This document shows positions 7,407 to 15,515 of a stretch of 38,294 bases of DNA, piece after piece. Made by a program: the position numbers and the translations under genes. Source of the DNA: Dehalococcoidia bacterium (GTDB lineage: Bacteria; Chloroflexota; Dehalococcoidia; Lucifugimonadales; UBA1127); assembly GCA_029936935.1 (NCBI GenBank), contig JAPYRQ010000016.1, positions 1 to 38,294 of the forward strand. Direction: 5' to 3'. The notes under the pieces are model-generated. The model did not search any database and had not been told where the DNA came from. It saw nothing but the letters and a program-made list of their open reading frames with translations. Position 1 is the first letter of the stretch, and each line of letters begins with the position of its first letter.

Positions 7407-7739
7407 ATGGTTCAGGAAGCATTCCAGACTCCGGAGCAAGCCCAGCCATCATCGAACGAACCCGCCTCATCCGGGGACCGTGCCATCGTATCTGTAGCGT
7501 TCCCCCGGGCCGATTTCAACCGGGTCACCCAGCACGCCGCCCAGGCCAACAAGAAGACATCGGAGTTTATACGGGAGGCTGCTCTAAGCGCCGCTGCAGG
7601 CAACGGAGCAGGGGTGGCATTCTCTCTCACAACCGGGAGCGCCGCTACGATCATGATGTCCGGCAACGTTCCTACCACAACCTACGCCCCCGGGACCTGG
7701 CGGCACTCCTTTGACGACCGGGATATGCTGACCTATTAG
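7407..7739 (+). CDS. ribbon-helix-helix (CopG/Arc-like) protein
   Basis: 110 aa with a strong AGGAGG 9 bases before ATG. After a Gln/Ser-rich N-terminus, residues about 27-62 fit a ribbon-helix-helix DNA-binding fold: strand I-V-S-V-A-F-P, helix A with D-F-N-R-V-T-Q-H-A-A, turn, and K-T-S-E-F-I-R-E-A-A-L at the start of helix B, close to the conserved S-x-F-I-R-E-A of that fold. The remaining ~45 residues are unrecognised. It diverges from the DUF6941 gene over an operator palindrome, which makes it a good candidate for the repressor of that operator. No toxin-like partner is adjacent, so I do not call it an antitoxin. Confidence 0.65.
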   Translation: MVQEAFQTPEQAQPSSNEPASSGDRAIVSVAFPRADFNRVTQHAAQANKKTSEFIREAALSAAAGNGAGVAFSLTTGSAATIMMSGNVPTTTYAPGTWRHSFDDRDMLTY

Positions 7740-7759
7740 CCCCTACTTACGCGTATGGC

Positions 7760-7789
7760 TTGGCATCCATAATGCCCCCTTTGTATAAT
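7760..7789 (+). promoter_or_regulatory. sigma70-type promoter
   Basis: TTGGCA (7760-7765), 18-bp spacer, TATAAT (7784-7789). It lies just upstream of the small membrane protein and the Rieske oxygenase and probably drives both. Confidence 0.75.
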
Positions 7790-7847
7790 GGCCGGGATTT
7801 ACTATTCCGGCGGCCCTGAAACACAGCCCAGTCAAGGGGGACTCCTG

Positions 7848-8042
7848 ATGAAATCTGTTCACCACTTCTTCGGCAAGGTCATGCTTGCAACAGGTGCGTT
7901 GTTTTTGGGATTTATTCTCACTGACCTGATCGGTCTGTCCTTCCCCCTTTGGCTCAAGAACTACACCTTCGCCATCTTCGGCGTCGCCCTTTCGATATAC
8001 GCATTCAGCTTCAAGCGATGGCGTGAAGACGAACCTGAATAG
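7848..8042 (+). CDS. small two-helix membrane protein
   Basis: 64 aa from ATG 7848, preceded by GGGGGA; the in-frame start at 7788 sits inside the -10 box and is rejected. Residues about 10-28 (VMLATGALFLGFILTDLIG) and 36-54 form two likely membrane helices, with a basic K-R-W-R and an acidic tail. Unrecognised family. It lies 49 bp before the Rieske oxygenase gene under the same promoter, so the two may be coexpressed. Confidence 0.65.
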   Translation: MKSVHHFFGKVMLATGALFLGFILTDLIGLSFPLWLKNYTFAIFGVALSIYAFSFKRWREDEPE

Positions 8043-8091
8043 CAGCCATTAATAGCAACCGTCGATCACTACAATCTAGGGGAGATAAACC

Positions 8092-9351
8092 ATGCTGACA
8101 CGGGAAGAAAACGACCTTATTACACGTACAGACTCCGGCACGCCGCTCGGCGACATGATGCGTCGGTTCTGGATACCCTCATTCATCGGCAGCGAAGTCA
8201 GGGACCACGACGGTACCCCTATTCGCTTCAAGCTGTTGGGTGAAGACCTCATCGCCTTCCGCGACACCGATGGCAAGGTAGGCGTCATGGAGGAATACTG
8301 CCCACATCGCGGCGCATCGCTGGCCCTGGCTCGCAATGAAGATTGCGGCCTAGTCTGTATCTACCACGGCTGGAAATTCGATGTCGATGGCAACTGCACC
8401 GACATGCCCTCAGAACCCGACGCCAGCAACTTTAAGGACAAGGTGAAAGCCCGGGCCTACCCGGTTCAAGAAGTCGCGGGCATCATCTGGACGTACATGG
8501 GGCCGACGGACAAGCTGCCACCCTTCCCGGCATTCCAGTGGACAAAGGTTGCCGACGATCACCTGGTTCTCATAAAGACCCTCCAGGAGAGCAACTTCCT
8601 CCAGGGATTGGAAGGTGGCATCGATTCTTCCCACGCGTCGTTCCTGCATCGCTCCTTCGGTGGTGTGCGGACAGGCTGGGGCAACCCGCTGAACGCAGAT
8701 GTCATGAAGGACACCGCACCACGGCTGGAGGTCGAATACACCTCATACGGCTATCGGTACGCCGCTGTCAGAGACGCCAGCAATACCGAGGAGTACGTGC
8801 GCATGACGCCCTACATCCTCCCTTTCTACTCCTACATCCCGGGTGCCCCGGGTCGCACAACCGGGTTCACCTGCTGGGTGCCTCGTGACGACTTCAGTTG
8901 TTGGCAATGGGAGATCGGCTTCAACGAGGAGCGTCCGTTCACTTCGCAGGAGCGGAAGGACCGGATTGAGCAGTTCGGTTTCCACGACAACGACCTGGGG
9001 TTTCGGAAGTCCCGCAACTTCGAGAACTGGTACCAGCAGGACCGGGAGGCTATGAAGACCCGGGGGTTCTCCGGCATCTACGGCACACGCACTCAGGACC
9101 ACGCCGTTCAGGAGACTATGGGGCCTATCTACGACCGTACTCGTGAGCACCTTGGCACTAGCGACCGCGCCATTATCGCGATGCGGCGTTTGCTGGCCAA
9201 TTCTGTCCGCAACTTCACCGACGACATTGATCCGCCCGGGTTAGCTCCGACGATACCCTACGAGCTTATCCGTGGTGACGACTTCATGAAGCCCACAGAC
9301 CAGACGTGGCAGGACGCCCGCCCGTTGAACCCGGGCCACGCACTGACGTAG
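8092..9351 (+). CDS. Rieske non-heme iron oxygenase, alpha subunit
   Basis: 419 aa, preceded by GGGGAG. The N-terminal Rieske [2Fe-2S] domain shows C-P-H-R-G at 70-74 (Cys70, His72) and C-x2-H at 89-92 (Cys89, His92). The mononuclear iron site is visible as D-S-S-H-A-S-F-L-H (Asp178, His181, His186) within L-E-G-G-I-D-S-S-H. The overall layout resembles phthalate 4,5-dioxygenase/vanillate demethylase-type (single-component alpha) oxygenases, which hydroxylate or O-demethylate aromatic or other cyclic substrates using electrons from a separate reductase. No reductase or ferredoxin gene is in the window. The convergent LigB-fold gene and the amidohydrolase downstream suggest a catabolic setting, but the substrate is unknown. 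Confidence 0.93.
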   Translation: MLTREENDLITRTDSGTPLGDMMRRFWIPSFIGSEVRDHDGTPIRFKLLGEDLIAFRDTDGKVGVMEEYCPHRGASLALARNEDCGLVCIYHGWKFDVDGNCTDMPSEPDASNFKDKVKARAYPVQEVAGIIWTYMGPTDKLPPFPAFQWTKVADDHLVLIKTLQESNFLQGLEGGIDSSHASFLHRSFGGVRTGWGNPLNADVMKDTAPRLEVEYTSYGYRYAAVRDASNTEEYVRMTPYILPFYSYIPGAPGRTTGFTCWVPRDDFSCWQWEIGFNEERPFTSQERKDRIEQFGFHDNDLGFRKSRNFENWYQQDREAMKTRGFSGIYGTRTQDHAVQETMGPIYDRTREHLGTSDRAIIAMRRLLANSVRNFTDDIDPPGLAPTIPYELIRGDDFMKPTDQTWQDARPLNPGHALT

Positions 9352-9366
9352 TAATCTTTGTAATAC

Positions 9367-9403
9367 AAAAAAGAGGGGCCTTCATCGGAAGGTCCCTCTT
9401 TTA
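9367..9403. terminator. bidirectional terminator between convergent genes
   Basis: AAAAGAGGGGCCTTC - ATCG - GAAGGTCCCTCTTTT, T-rich on both strands. It serves both the plus Rieske gene and the minus LigB-fold gene. Confidence 0.9.
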
Positions 9404-9424
9404 TTTGAGCGTCAATGCCCGGGT

Positions 9425-10357
9425 CTAGGTCCAGTAACCGAAAGCCATTGCGCAGCCGGTGCCCGCAGGTGACCGATAGCACGGCACGTAGTCAACCTGG
9501 TGGAACTTCTTGTCCTCCACCGTGCCCGCTGTGGCAATCCAGTTGCGAATCTCTGACGTGCCCGCATCTAGTCGATGCAGGGGCAAATCGATGAGTGCCT
9601 GCTTGTTGCCATCGCGTAGTGCCTTCAACGTCATCTCGTCGACCTCTTCATCGACAACGAAGTGACTCAGGCCACCGGACGCCAGGACTGCAACCTTCTT
9701 GTTGCCGCCAAAGCTCTCAACGCCCTCCATCACAGCCTTGCCAAGGTCAAAGCAACGCTTGGGCGTCGGCTGATTGGGCGGGAAGTATGTGTTGATGTGG
9801 ATTGGCACCACCGGGATGATCTTGTTCGTCATCACGTGGTGGTACACGAACGAGAATGCTCCCGTCATGGCCTGGCCCTCGTTCTGATACTCCTGGTTGG
9901 CAATATCGAACTCGCTGGCCGTCAGATGCTTGATGAGGTGGTCTGCCATGCCCGTGTCCACCGGATAGGACTTGGGACTGCCTTCCCGGGGCGTATCCCG
10001 ATACTCGGCTCCGCGATAGATGAGCATCGCCGGGAAGTTGTCGTTCTGATACGCTGCCTTCTGATCGTCGCCGAACATGATCAGGATATCCGGGTCTGCC
10101 TTCTCCAGCTCTTCGCGTATCTTGGCCAAACCCTTCGCGTTAGCCGCGGCGCGCTTGGCGAACATCTCAGGGGTAATCTCCTTGGCGATGGAGGCAGGTG
10201 CCTTCGAAAGCAACTCCTCATAGGTGACCGCGTTGCCTTCAAGATCGATAAGACCCTGGTTTTTCTGATCCCGAGCCTCCATTGCAGGCCACAACTCTGC
10301 AGGGGCTGTGGTCTGAGGACTGTGCGATGTCGCAACTGCCATTACTACCTTAGCCAT
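9425..10357 (-). CDS. LigB-fold (class III extradiol dioxygenase-like) protein
   Basis: 310 aa with GGAAGGAG upstream. It shows the LigB/PCA 4,5-dioxygenase beta fold: an N-terminal strand with A-T-S-H-S-P (His12, first metal ligand), I-L-I-M-F-G-D-D-Q-K at 91-100, N-D-N-F-P-A, V-V-P-I-H-I-N-T-Y-F-P-P at about 183-194, G-K-A-V-M-E, and V-L-A-S-G-G-L-S-H-F at 224-233 (His232, the catalytic acid/base in LigB), then E-E-V-D-E. The position that is His in the G-D-H/N-D-H motif of LigB (second metal ligand) is Gln99 here, so ring-cleaving activity cannot be assumed. Convergent with the Rieske gene and divergent from the amidohydrolase, hence probably in the same catabolic set. Confidence 0.8.
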   Translation of the reverse strand: MAKVVMAVATSHSPQTTAPAELWPAMEARDQKNQGLIDLEGNAVTYEELLSKAPASIAKEITPEMFAKRAAANAKGLAKIREELEKADPDILIMFGDDQKAAYQNDNFPAMLIYRGAEYRDTPREGSPKSYPVDTGMADHLIKHLTASEFDIANQEYQNEGQAMTGAFSFVYHHVMTNKIIPVVPIHINTYFPPNQPTPKRCFDLGKAVMEGVESFGGNKKVAVLASGGLSHFVVDEEVDEMTLKALRDGNKQALIDLPLHRLDAGTSEIRNWIATAGTVEDKKFHQVDYVPCYRSPAGTGCAMAFGYWT

Positions 10358-10606
10358 GTGTCTTCTCCTTCCACCGGGTCGATTATTGCCTCACGATGAG
10401 GGTTGACCCTCCCCACTGCCTACCGGACACCCTACGTCACTCCTAGACATAGGTGAACACTCCCTAAGGTAGTTTCTTCGCTACTCAATCGGGTAGGGGA
10501 ATATGGGCCCTAGTGGTGGGCCATATGGGCCACAATTATGACCTTGCCAGTACGTGCGCGAGTGTATAGGATGTCCATACCCTCATAACTACAAGAGGAG
10601 TACGTC

Positions 10607-11788
10607 ATGGCGAAGAACGGCTTCAAGGTCATCGATAGCGAGCCCCACTTCCTTGAGCCCCTGGAGCTCTGGGTAGAGAAGCTGCCTGAGCCCTTCAGGT
10701 CGCGCACCAAGGTGGTAAGGCCCGACAACGGCGGCATAGCTGAGGGCAGCGGCGCTCGTATTGAGATCGAGGGCGTGCAGAAGCCACCCATGGCCTCAAA
10801 TCCAATGGTGCGCCAGCGTAGCCTCCGTCGCATTCCTGCGGAGCCGGGACTGCTGAAGGTCACACAGAACCCGGTACCCGACGTCTTCCTGGAAGGCTTC
10901 GATATCGAGGGCATAGACATCGGCGTGTTCATGCCCACAGCGGCTATGGGTATCGTCCGGTACGACGACCTAGATCCCGAACACGCCCTGGCTCTCTGCC
11001 AGGTCTACAACGACTACGCCGCCGAGTTCTGCAGCCATCACCCGGACCGCTTCAAGTTCTGGGCGTGGGTGCCTCCCCAAGATGCCAAGCTAGCAGCAGG
11101 CGAAGCCAGGCGTGCTGTGGAGGGGCTTGGCGCGGTAGCAGTCGCCATGACGGGCGGCGCTGTGAACGGCAACCTGCTCTCCGATGAGTTCTTCGATCCG
11201 CTATGGGAGGAGATGAACCGACTTGGTACCGCTTTCGGGATGCACGGGCCGCCGGCGAACTACAACCTGAAGGACAACTACAACCATCGCTACTTTGGGC
11301 ACAAGGGCATGGGAGTGGTTGGAAACGCCATGACAGGCCCGGTTCACGCGCAGAGCCAGCTAGCGGAGCTTATCATCGGCGGCGTACTGGAGCGATTCCC
11401 CAACCTGAAGCCTGCCTTCCTGGAGGTCAATGCAAGCTGGCTACCCTGGTTCCTCTGGAGGCTCGATGATAAGTGGGAGACCAACGCGCCAGACCTGGAG
11501 ATCAAGTTGAACATGCTCCCCAGCGAGTACTTCAAGCGACAGTGTTTCTCGGTCATCGAACCGGAGGAGCTGCCCATCAAGTACACCATCGACTACATGG
11601 GGTCGAGCAAGCTGCTCTTTTCCACCGACTACCCCCACAGCGACTCCATCTTCCCGAAGGCGGTCAGCACTTTCCTGGAGCTAGAAGGCGTGTCTGATGA
11701 CGACAAGCGGAAAATCCTCTGGGACAACGCAGCTGCGCTCTTTAGCCTGGAAGCCCGCACTGAAGCTGCAGCGTCCGGGCAGCTCTAA
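10607..11788 (+). CDS. amidohydrolase 2 family metal-dependent hydrolase/decarboxylase
   Basis: 393 aa with AAGAGGAG before ATG. TIM-barrel amidohydrolase-2 (ACMSD-like) features: the strand-1 metal motif as V-I-D-S-E-P-H-F-L-E-P at 7-17, F-W-A-W-V-P-P-Q at about 145-152, F-G-M-H-G-P-P at about 210, L-E-V-N-A-S-W-L-P-W-F-L-W-R-L-D at about 275-290, and F-S-T-D-Y-P-H-S-D at about 342-350 supplying the catalytic Asp. Members of this family include aromatic acid decarboxylases and hydrolases of ring-cleavage products. It fits the adjacent Rieske and LigB-fold genes in a possible aromatic or lactone catabolic route; the exact reaction is unknown. Confidence 0.88.
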   Translation: MAKNGFKVIDSEPHFLEPLELWVEKLPEPFRSRTKVVRPDNGGIAEGSGARIEIEGVQKPPMASNPMVRQRSLRRIPAEPGLLKVTQNPVPDVFLEGFDIEGIDIGVFMPTAAMGIVRYDDLDPEHALALCQVYNDYAAEFCSHHPDRFKFWAWVPPQDAKLAAGEARRAVEGLGAVAVAMTGGAVNGNLLSDEFFDPLWEEMNRLGTAFGMHGPPANYNLKDNYNHRYFGHKGMGVVGNAMTGPVHAQSQLAELIIGGVLERFPNLKPAFLEVNASWLPWFLWRLDDKWETNAPDLEIKLNMLPSEYFKRQCFSVIEPEELPIKYTIDYMGSSKLLFSTDYPHSDSIFPKAVSTFLELEGVSDDDKRKILWDNAAALFSLEARTEAAASGQL

Positions 11789-11801
11789 CTCATAACATAG
11801 C

Positions 11802-11833
11802 AAAGAGGCCCGAGTTATTTCCCGGGCCTCTTT
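11802..11833. terminator. bidirectional terminator
   Basis: AAAGAGGCCCG - loop - CGGGCCTCTTT followed by T's, between the convergent amidohydrolase and nitroreductase-like genes. Confidence 0.88.
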
Positions 11834-11865
11834 TATTCTCCCTGAACTAGGTAAGTCTCCAGTCC

Positions 11866-12237
11866 CTACTCCGTAGGAACCACCTCTACCAATGGTGCCA
11901 CTTTAGCCCACTCAGCTACGTCCACGTGGGCCATGCTTTCTTCCTGCGCCAGCATCAACTCGAACACCTTGCGGCGCGCTCCATCTTCCGTCACTGCAAT
12001 GGCTTCACACGGAACATCCCGCTTCAAGTCCTGCTTCAGGTGCAACGTGAACGCAGGCGTGGCCACCATGTTGGCATACCAACTGCGCGGTCGCCCGGGC
12101 CTCCCAGTGATGTAGAGCTTGCCGTCCAACGCGTGCAGTCTTATCTCGATACTCCGGGCATCGCCGCTCTTGCGGCCTGTGGTGGTGATGTCCACAACCT
12201 CATCTGTTGCTAATAGCTGTCTGATGTCTTCTGCCAT
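11866..12237 (-). CDS. deazaflavin/F420-dependent nitroreductase-like (split beta-barrel) protein
   Basis: 123 aa from ATG 12237-12235, chosen over TTG 12243 because GGAG lies about 7 bases before it. Pattern: V-D-I-T-T-T-G-R-K-S-G at about 15-25, then R-S-I-E-I-R-L-H-A-L-D-G-K-L-Y-I-T-G, P-R-S-W-Y-A-N-M at about 50-57, and P-A-F-T-L-H-L-K. The order TTGRKSG ... YITG ... WY-N is typical of the DUF385/Ddn-like flavin- or F420-binding split-barrel family. Cofactor (F420 or flavin) and substrate are unknown. Its promoter contains the same palindrome as the DUF6941/RHH promoter, suggesting shared control. Confidence 0.75.
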   Translation of the reverse strand: MAEDIRQLLATDEVVDITTTGRKSGDARSIEIRLHALDGKLYITGRPGRPRSWYANMVATPAFTLHLKQDLKRDVPCEAIAVTEDGARRKVFELMLAQEESMAHVDVAEWAKVAPLVEVVPTE

Positions 12238-12355
12238 GTCCAAACTCCTTCAATGTTCGTCGAGCCGCAGCATAGGAAGTTGGCATCGCAACGTCAAGCC
12301 ATCCACCGCGCTCACCAATCACCACCGCTTGCTGCTATGTAGCTGAAACGAAGAA

Positions 12356-12394
12356 ATACACTACTTATGTAGTTTTATAGCCTACACATTACAA
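12356..12394 (-). promoter_or_regulatory. promoter with the shared palindromic operator
   Basis: Minus promoter TTGTAA (12394-12389), 17-bp spacer, TACATA (12371-12366). The -10 lies inside the palindrome ACTAC-TTAT-GTAGT (12360-12373), preceded by ATAC exactly as at 7346-7363. It sits about 120 bp upstream of the nitroreductase-like gene and 180 bp upstream of the plus-strand SRPBCC gene. Confidence 0.6.
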
Positions 12395-12549
12395 CATAGC
12401 TGAGAACTTCAAATCGCCCGGGTGGTTTATACCTGAGGACGGCTTCGCGTGTAATGTTAGAGCAATTTGGGCGAAGAGATGGTATACCATCTCTGTTGAC
12501 ACCGATTTTAAGGCGTTCCTGGACAATTGAGAGGAGACCATCAATACCG

Positions 12550-12996
12550 ATGACCAGTGAAATCAACTTCGTAGAGCGTGAAGTGCGTATCGCTGCATCC
12601 GCAGAGACCATTTTTTCGCTACTGACAAACTCGCAGGAAGTAACCCGTTGGATGGGCGTCACCGCTGAGCTGGATCCCAAGCCCGGAGGCATTTATCGAA
12701 TCGATGTAACAGGGCAGGATATTGCCAGTGGGTCGTTTGTGGAGACCTCGCCCTGGACCAAGGTGGTTTTCACTTGGGGATGGGAAAGCGAGGACACCCT
12801 GGTCACTCCCGGGACCTCCACAGTTGAGATTACCCTCACGGAAGACGGCAGTTCTACTCTCGTTCGACTCCGCCACTCCGGACTCCCGGAACTTGACCGG
12901 GAATCCCACGGAATGGGTTGGGATCACTACCTTGCTCGACTGGTGATCGCAGCTCCCGGCGGCGACCCCGGGCCAGACCCTTGGAAGGCGTCATAG
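12550..12996 (+). CDS. SRPBCC / AHSA1-like protein
   Basis: 148 aa from ATG 12550. AGGAG lies about 13 bases upstream, which is long, so the start is a little uncertain. Typical AHSA1/polyketide-cyclase-like layout: R-E-V-R-I-A-A-S-A-E-T-I-F-S-L-L-T near the N-terminus, V-T-R-W-M-G at about 32-37, L-D-P-K-P-G-G-I-Y-R-I-D-V, V-V-F-T-W-G-W-E at about 75-82, T-V-E-I-T-L-T-E, L-V-R-L-R-H-S-G-L-P, and H-G-M-G-W-D-H-Y-L-A-R-L near the end. The fold binds hydrophobic ligands; the specific role is unknown. It diverges from the nitroreductase-like gene. Confidence 0.85.
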   Translation: MTSEINFVEREVRIAASAETIFSLLTNSQEVTRWMGVTAELDPKPGGIYRIDVTGQDIASGSFVETSPWTKVVFTWGWESEDTLVTPGTSTVEITLTEDGSSTLVRLRHSGLPELDRESHGMGWDHYLARLVIAAPGGDPGPDPWKAS

Positions 12997-13115
12997 GATG
13001 TTCCGTAGCTGTAAATCATTACTGATACGGTATATTAATTAGGATATTTCGTAGTTGAAAAGACCTGGTACGATAAATAATCATCCATATTTCCTGCACC
13101 GGAATTTAGGCATAG

Positions 13116-13147
13116 AAAAAGGGCACCGCTTATCGCGGAGCCCTTTT
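13116..13147. terminator. terminator at the end of the leu operon
   Basis: AAAAAGGGC-ACCGC - TTAT - GCGG-A-GCCCTTTTT hairpin, 47 bp past the leuD stop on the minus strand; T-rich on both sides. It could also end the plus-strand SRPBCC gene. Confidence 0.85.
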
Positions 13148-13162
13148 TAATTCCGATCACAT

Positions 13163-13203
13163 TAGGTAACCGTCAGGTTATTTGGGTGCAGGGTTAACCC
13201 TGC
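13163..13203. repeat. dispersed palindromic repeat, copy B (at leuD stop)
   Basis: TAGGTAACCGTCAGGT (13163-13178), GGGT, and the perfect palindrome GCAGGGTTAACCCTGC (13188-13203). The leuD stop codon TAA (13196-13194) is the centre of the palindrome. Confidence 0.9.
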
Positions 13204-13784
13204 CGCTTGGCCTCAAATGCTGAGATGGCACCCTCATCCTGCAAGGTGATGCCAATGTCGTCGAGGCCGTTCAACAGGCAGTATTGCTTGAACTCGTCCA
13301 AGCTGAAGGAAACCTGGAAGCCCTCGTTGTCGGACACCACACAGTTCTCCAGGTCAACGGTCACCGCATAGCCAGGAATCTCCTTAGCCTGCGCCGTGAT
13401 GTGCGCCACAGAGACCTCGTCCAACGTCACCGGCAGCAAGCCGTTCTGGAAGCAGTTGTTGTAAAAGATATCGGCGTAGCTGGGCGAGATGATTGCCTTG
13501 AAGCCGTACTGCTGCAGCGCCCACGGTGCATGCTCACGTGACGACCCGCAGCCGAAGTTCCTGCCAGCCACCAGCACAGAGGCATCATTGTAGCCCGGGT
13601 GGTTCAGCACAAAGTCCTTGTTCGGCGTTCCGTCCTCGTTGAAGCGCCAATCGAAGAACAGGAAGTCCTCGTAGCCGTCACGCTCAACACGTTTCAGGAA
13701 CTGCTTGGGGATGATCTGGTCCGTGTCCACATTGACCCGGTCCAGCGGCATCACCACGCCAGAATGCTTTTTGAATGCGTCCAT
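13194..13784 (-). CDS. leuD: 3-isopropylmalate dehydratase small subunit
   Basis: 196 aa, AGGAGG before ATG. It is the swivel-domain subunit that pairs with LeuC to isomerise 2- to 3-isopropylmalate in leucine synthesis. Visible: V-N-V-D-T-D-Q-I-I-P-K-Q-F-L-K at about 18-32, F-G-C-G-S-S-R-E-H-A-P-W-A-L at about 77-90 (substrate-binding GSSREH), I-I-S-P-S-Y-A-D-I-F-Y-N-N and N-G-L-L-P-V. Normal length for the bacterial form. Last gene of the ilv-leu run; its final codons and stop lie in a palindromic repeat. Confidence 0.97.
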   Translation of the reverse strand: MDAFKKHSGVVMPLDRVNVDTDQIIPKQFLKRVERDGYEDFLFFDWRFNEDGTPNKDFVLNHPGYNDASVLVAGRNFGCGSSREHAPWALQQYGFKAIISPSYADIFYNNCFQNGLLPVTLDEVSVAHITAQAKEIPGYAVTVDLENCVVSDNEGFQVSFSLDEFKQYCLLNGLDDIGITLQDEGAISAFEAKRQG

Positions 13785-13984
13785 CGTTTCCTCCTAGGCT
13801 TCCTTACAGCTTGTAATCTGATTTGTTTGGGACTGACCTGCGGGTCAGCTACCATCCTTCGGCTAGCTCTTCGGCGTAAACTGAAGTGCCGGAGTCCGAA
13901 CCTTCTGCTTGGTTCGGATGGGATGAACGGTTGTGAACTCCCTTATGTACCCGCCAGGAGCTTTGGTCAAGGGCTTATCCCTTG
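13785..13984. other. leuC-leuD intergenic segment with two extra hairpins
   Basis: Between leuC and leuD are 231 bases, long for this operon. Besides repeat copy F they hold the stems CTGACC-TGCG-GGTCAG (about 13833-13848) and TCCGAACC-TTCTGCTT-GGTTCGGA (13895-13918). Neither has a U-tract on the minus strand, so they look like RNA-processing or repeat structures rather than terminators. No coding frame is evident. Confidence 0.5.
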
Positions 13985-14031
13985 TTAGGTACTCGTCAGG
14001 CACTCTGGCCCGGGGTTAAACCCCGGGCCAG
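13985..14031. repeat. dispersed palindromic repeat, copy F (at leuC stop)
   Basis: TTAGGTACTCGTCAGG (13985-14000) then CTGGCCCGGGG-TTAAA-CCCCGGGCCAG (14005-14031), an 11-bp stem. The leuC stop TAA (14018-14016) is in the loop. It is a diverged copy of the same family as B and E. Confidence 0.85.
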
Positions 14032-15425
14032 TCGCGAATGTCGACGAAGTGGCCTGCTATAGCCGCTGCAGCTGCCATTTCCGGGCTCACCAGGTGCGTT
14101 CGGCCCCCCTTGCCCTGTCGACCCTCAAAGTTGCGGTTGGACGTCGATGCAGACCGCTCGCCAGGTTCCAAGTGATCCGGGTTCATCGCCAGACACATGG
14201 AGCAGCCAGCGTTGCGCCACTCGAAACCGGCGTCGGTGAATATCTTGTCCAGCCCTTCGGCTTCCGCCTGCTGCTTGATGTTGTAGGAGCCGGGAACTAC
14301 CATCGCTCCTACGCTAGAGCTTACCTTCTTGCCTTTAGCAACCGCCGCTGCGGCCCTGAGGTCCTCTATGCGGGAGTTGGTGCAGGAGCCGATGAACACC
14401 CGGTCGATAGGAATCTCCGTCATCGGCGTATTTGCTTCCAGGCCCATGTATGCCAACGCTCGCTCCGCGCTTTCGCGATCAGCAGGGTCGGGGTAGGACG
14501 AAGGATCCGGAACAGCGCCGGTGATGCTGATTACCTGGCCCGGGTTGGTGCCCCACGTCATATGCGGCTCAAGTGATGCTGCGTCAATGGTCACCACCGC
14601 GTCGTAGACGGCGTCGTCATCCGATGGCAGCAACTTCCACCTCTCCACAGCTTCATCAAAAGCCTCGCCCTGGGGTACGTTGGCACGACCTCGCATGTAT
14701 TCAAAGGTTTTCTCGTCGGGAGCGACCATCCCTGCCCGGGCGCCGCCTTCAATCGACATGTTGCAGACGGTCATCCTGCCTTCCATGGACATCTCGCGGA
14801 TGGCCTGACCTGTGTACTCAATGACGTGGCCCGTGCCGCCAGCGATACCTATCTTCCCGATGATGGCCAGGATGAGGTCTTTGGGTGTGACGCCGAAGGG
14901 CAACGGCCCATCCACGTCAACCTGCATTGTCTTGTGTTTGGTCTGTCGCAGCGTCTGGGTGGCCAACACATGCTCAACCTCTGATGTGCCGATGCCCAGC
15001 GCAAATGCCCCAAACGCGCCGTGAGTGGCCGTGTGGCTATCTCCACACACAATGACCTTCCCGGGCTGCGTATGGCCCTGCTCAGGCCCCACCACGTGGA
15101 CAATCCCGTTCAGGGGACTGTGCATATCAGCGAACTGGATGTTGAACTCCTTGGTATCGTTCGCCAGATGCTCCAACTGCTGCACGGCAATCGGATCTTC
15201 GATGGGCTTGGATCGGTCAGTAGTCGGAATGTCATGGTCGGCAGTCGCCATCGTAAGGTCAGGCCGACGCACACCCCGTTTCGCCAAACGCAGTCCATCG
15301 AACGCCTGGTTCGATGTCACTTCATGCACTAGGTGGAGGTCTACGTAGATGACCGAGGGCTTGCCCGCTTCTTCCGACACCACATGAGCGTCCCAAATCT
15401 TCTCAAACATCGTCTTTCCGGGCAT
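14016..15425 (-). CDS. leuC: 3-isopropylmalate dehydratase large subunit
   Basis: 469 aa. The [4Fe-4S] aconitase-family subunit of leucine synthesis. Motifs: [11 protein letters not shown] at the N-terminus, [12 protein letters not shown] at about 26-37, [14 protein letters not shown] at about 125-138, cluster ligands in [12 protein letters not shown] at about 347-358, and [12 protein letters not shown] at about 409-419. Usual length. It lies between leuA and leuD on the same strand and forms a heterodimer with LeuD. The stop codon is in the loop of repeat copy F. Confidence 0.97.
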   Translation of the reverse strand: MPGKTMFEKIWDAHVVSEEAGKPSVIYVDLHLVHEVTSNQAFDGLRLAKRGVRRPDLTMATADHDIPTTDRSKPIEDPIAVQQLEHLANDTKEFNIQFADMHSPLNGIVHVVGPEQGHTQPGKVIVCGDSHTATHGAFGAFALGIGTSEVEHVLATQTLRQTKHKTMQVDVDGPLPFGVTPKDLILAIIGKIGIAGGTGHVIEYTGQAIREMSMEGRMTVCNMSIEGGARAGMVAPDEKTFEYMRGRANVPQGEAFDEAVERWKLLPSDDDAVYDAVVTIDAASLEPHMTWGTNPGQVISITGAVPDPSSYPDPADRESAERALAYMGLEANTPMTEIPIDRVFIGSCTNSRIEDLRAAAAVAKGKKVSSSVGAMVVPGSYNIKQQAEAEGLDKIFTDAGFEWRNAGCSMCLAMNPDHLEPGERSASTSNRNFEGRQGKGGRTHLVSPEMAAAAAIAGHFVDIRDWPGV

Positions 15426-15515
15426 AACACTAACCTCACTCTATGTATATTCTCGTAATCGTAGCTGAGGCGAGCCACCGCCCCCACTACTGGGACCTTT
15501 GGAGCGCAGGGAAAA

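Noticed and set aside
6875-7739. Toxin-antitoxin pair (DUF6941 plus RHH protein)
   Set aside because: The genes diverge instead of forming an overlapping operon, and the DUF6941 protein shows no toxin motif.
10501-10533. TATGGGCC repeats upstream of the amidohydrolase as an operator
   Set aside because: The symmetry is imperfect and no second site was found; the nearby TTGCCA/TATAGG pair has only a 15-bp spacer, so no promoter is called.
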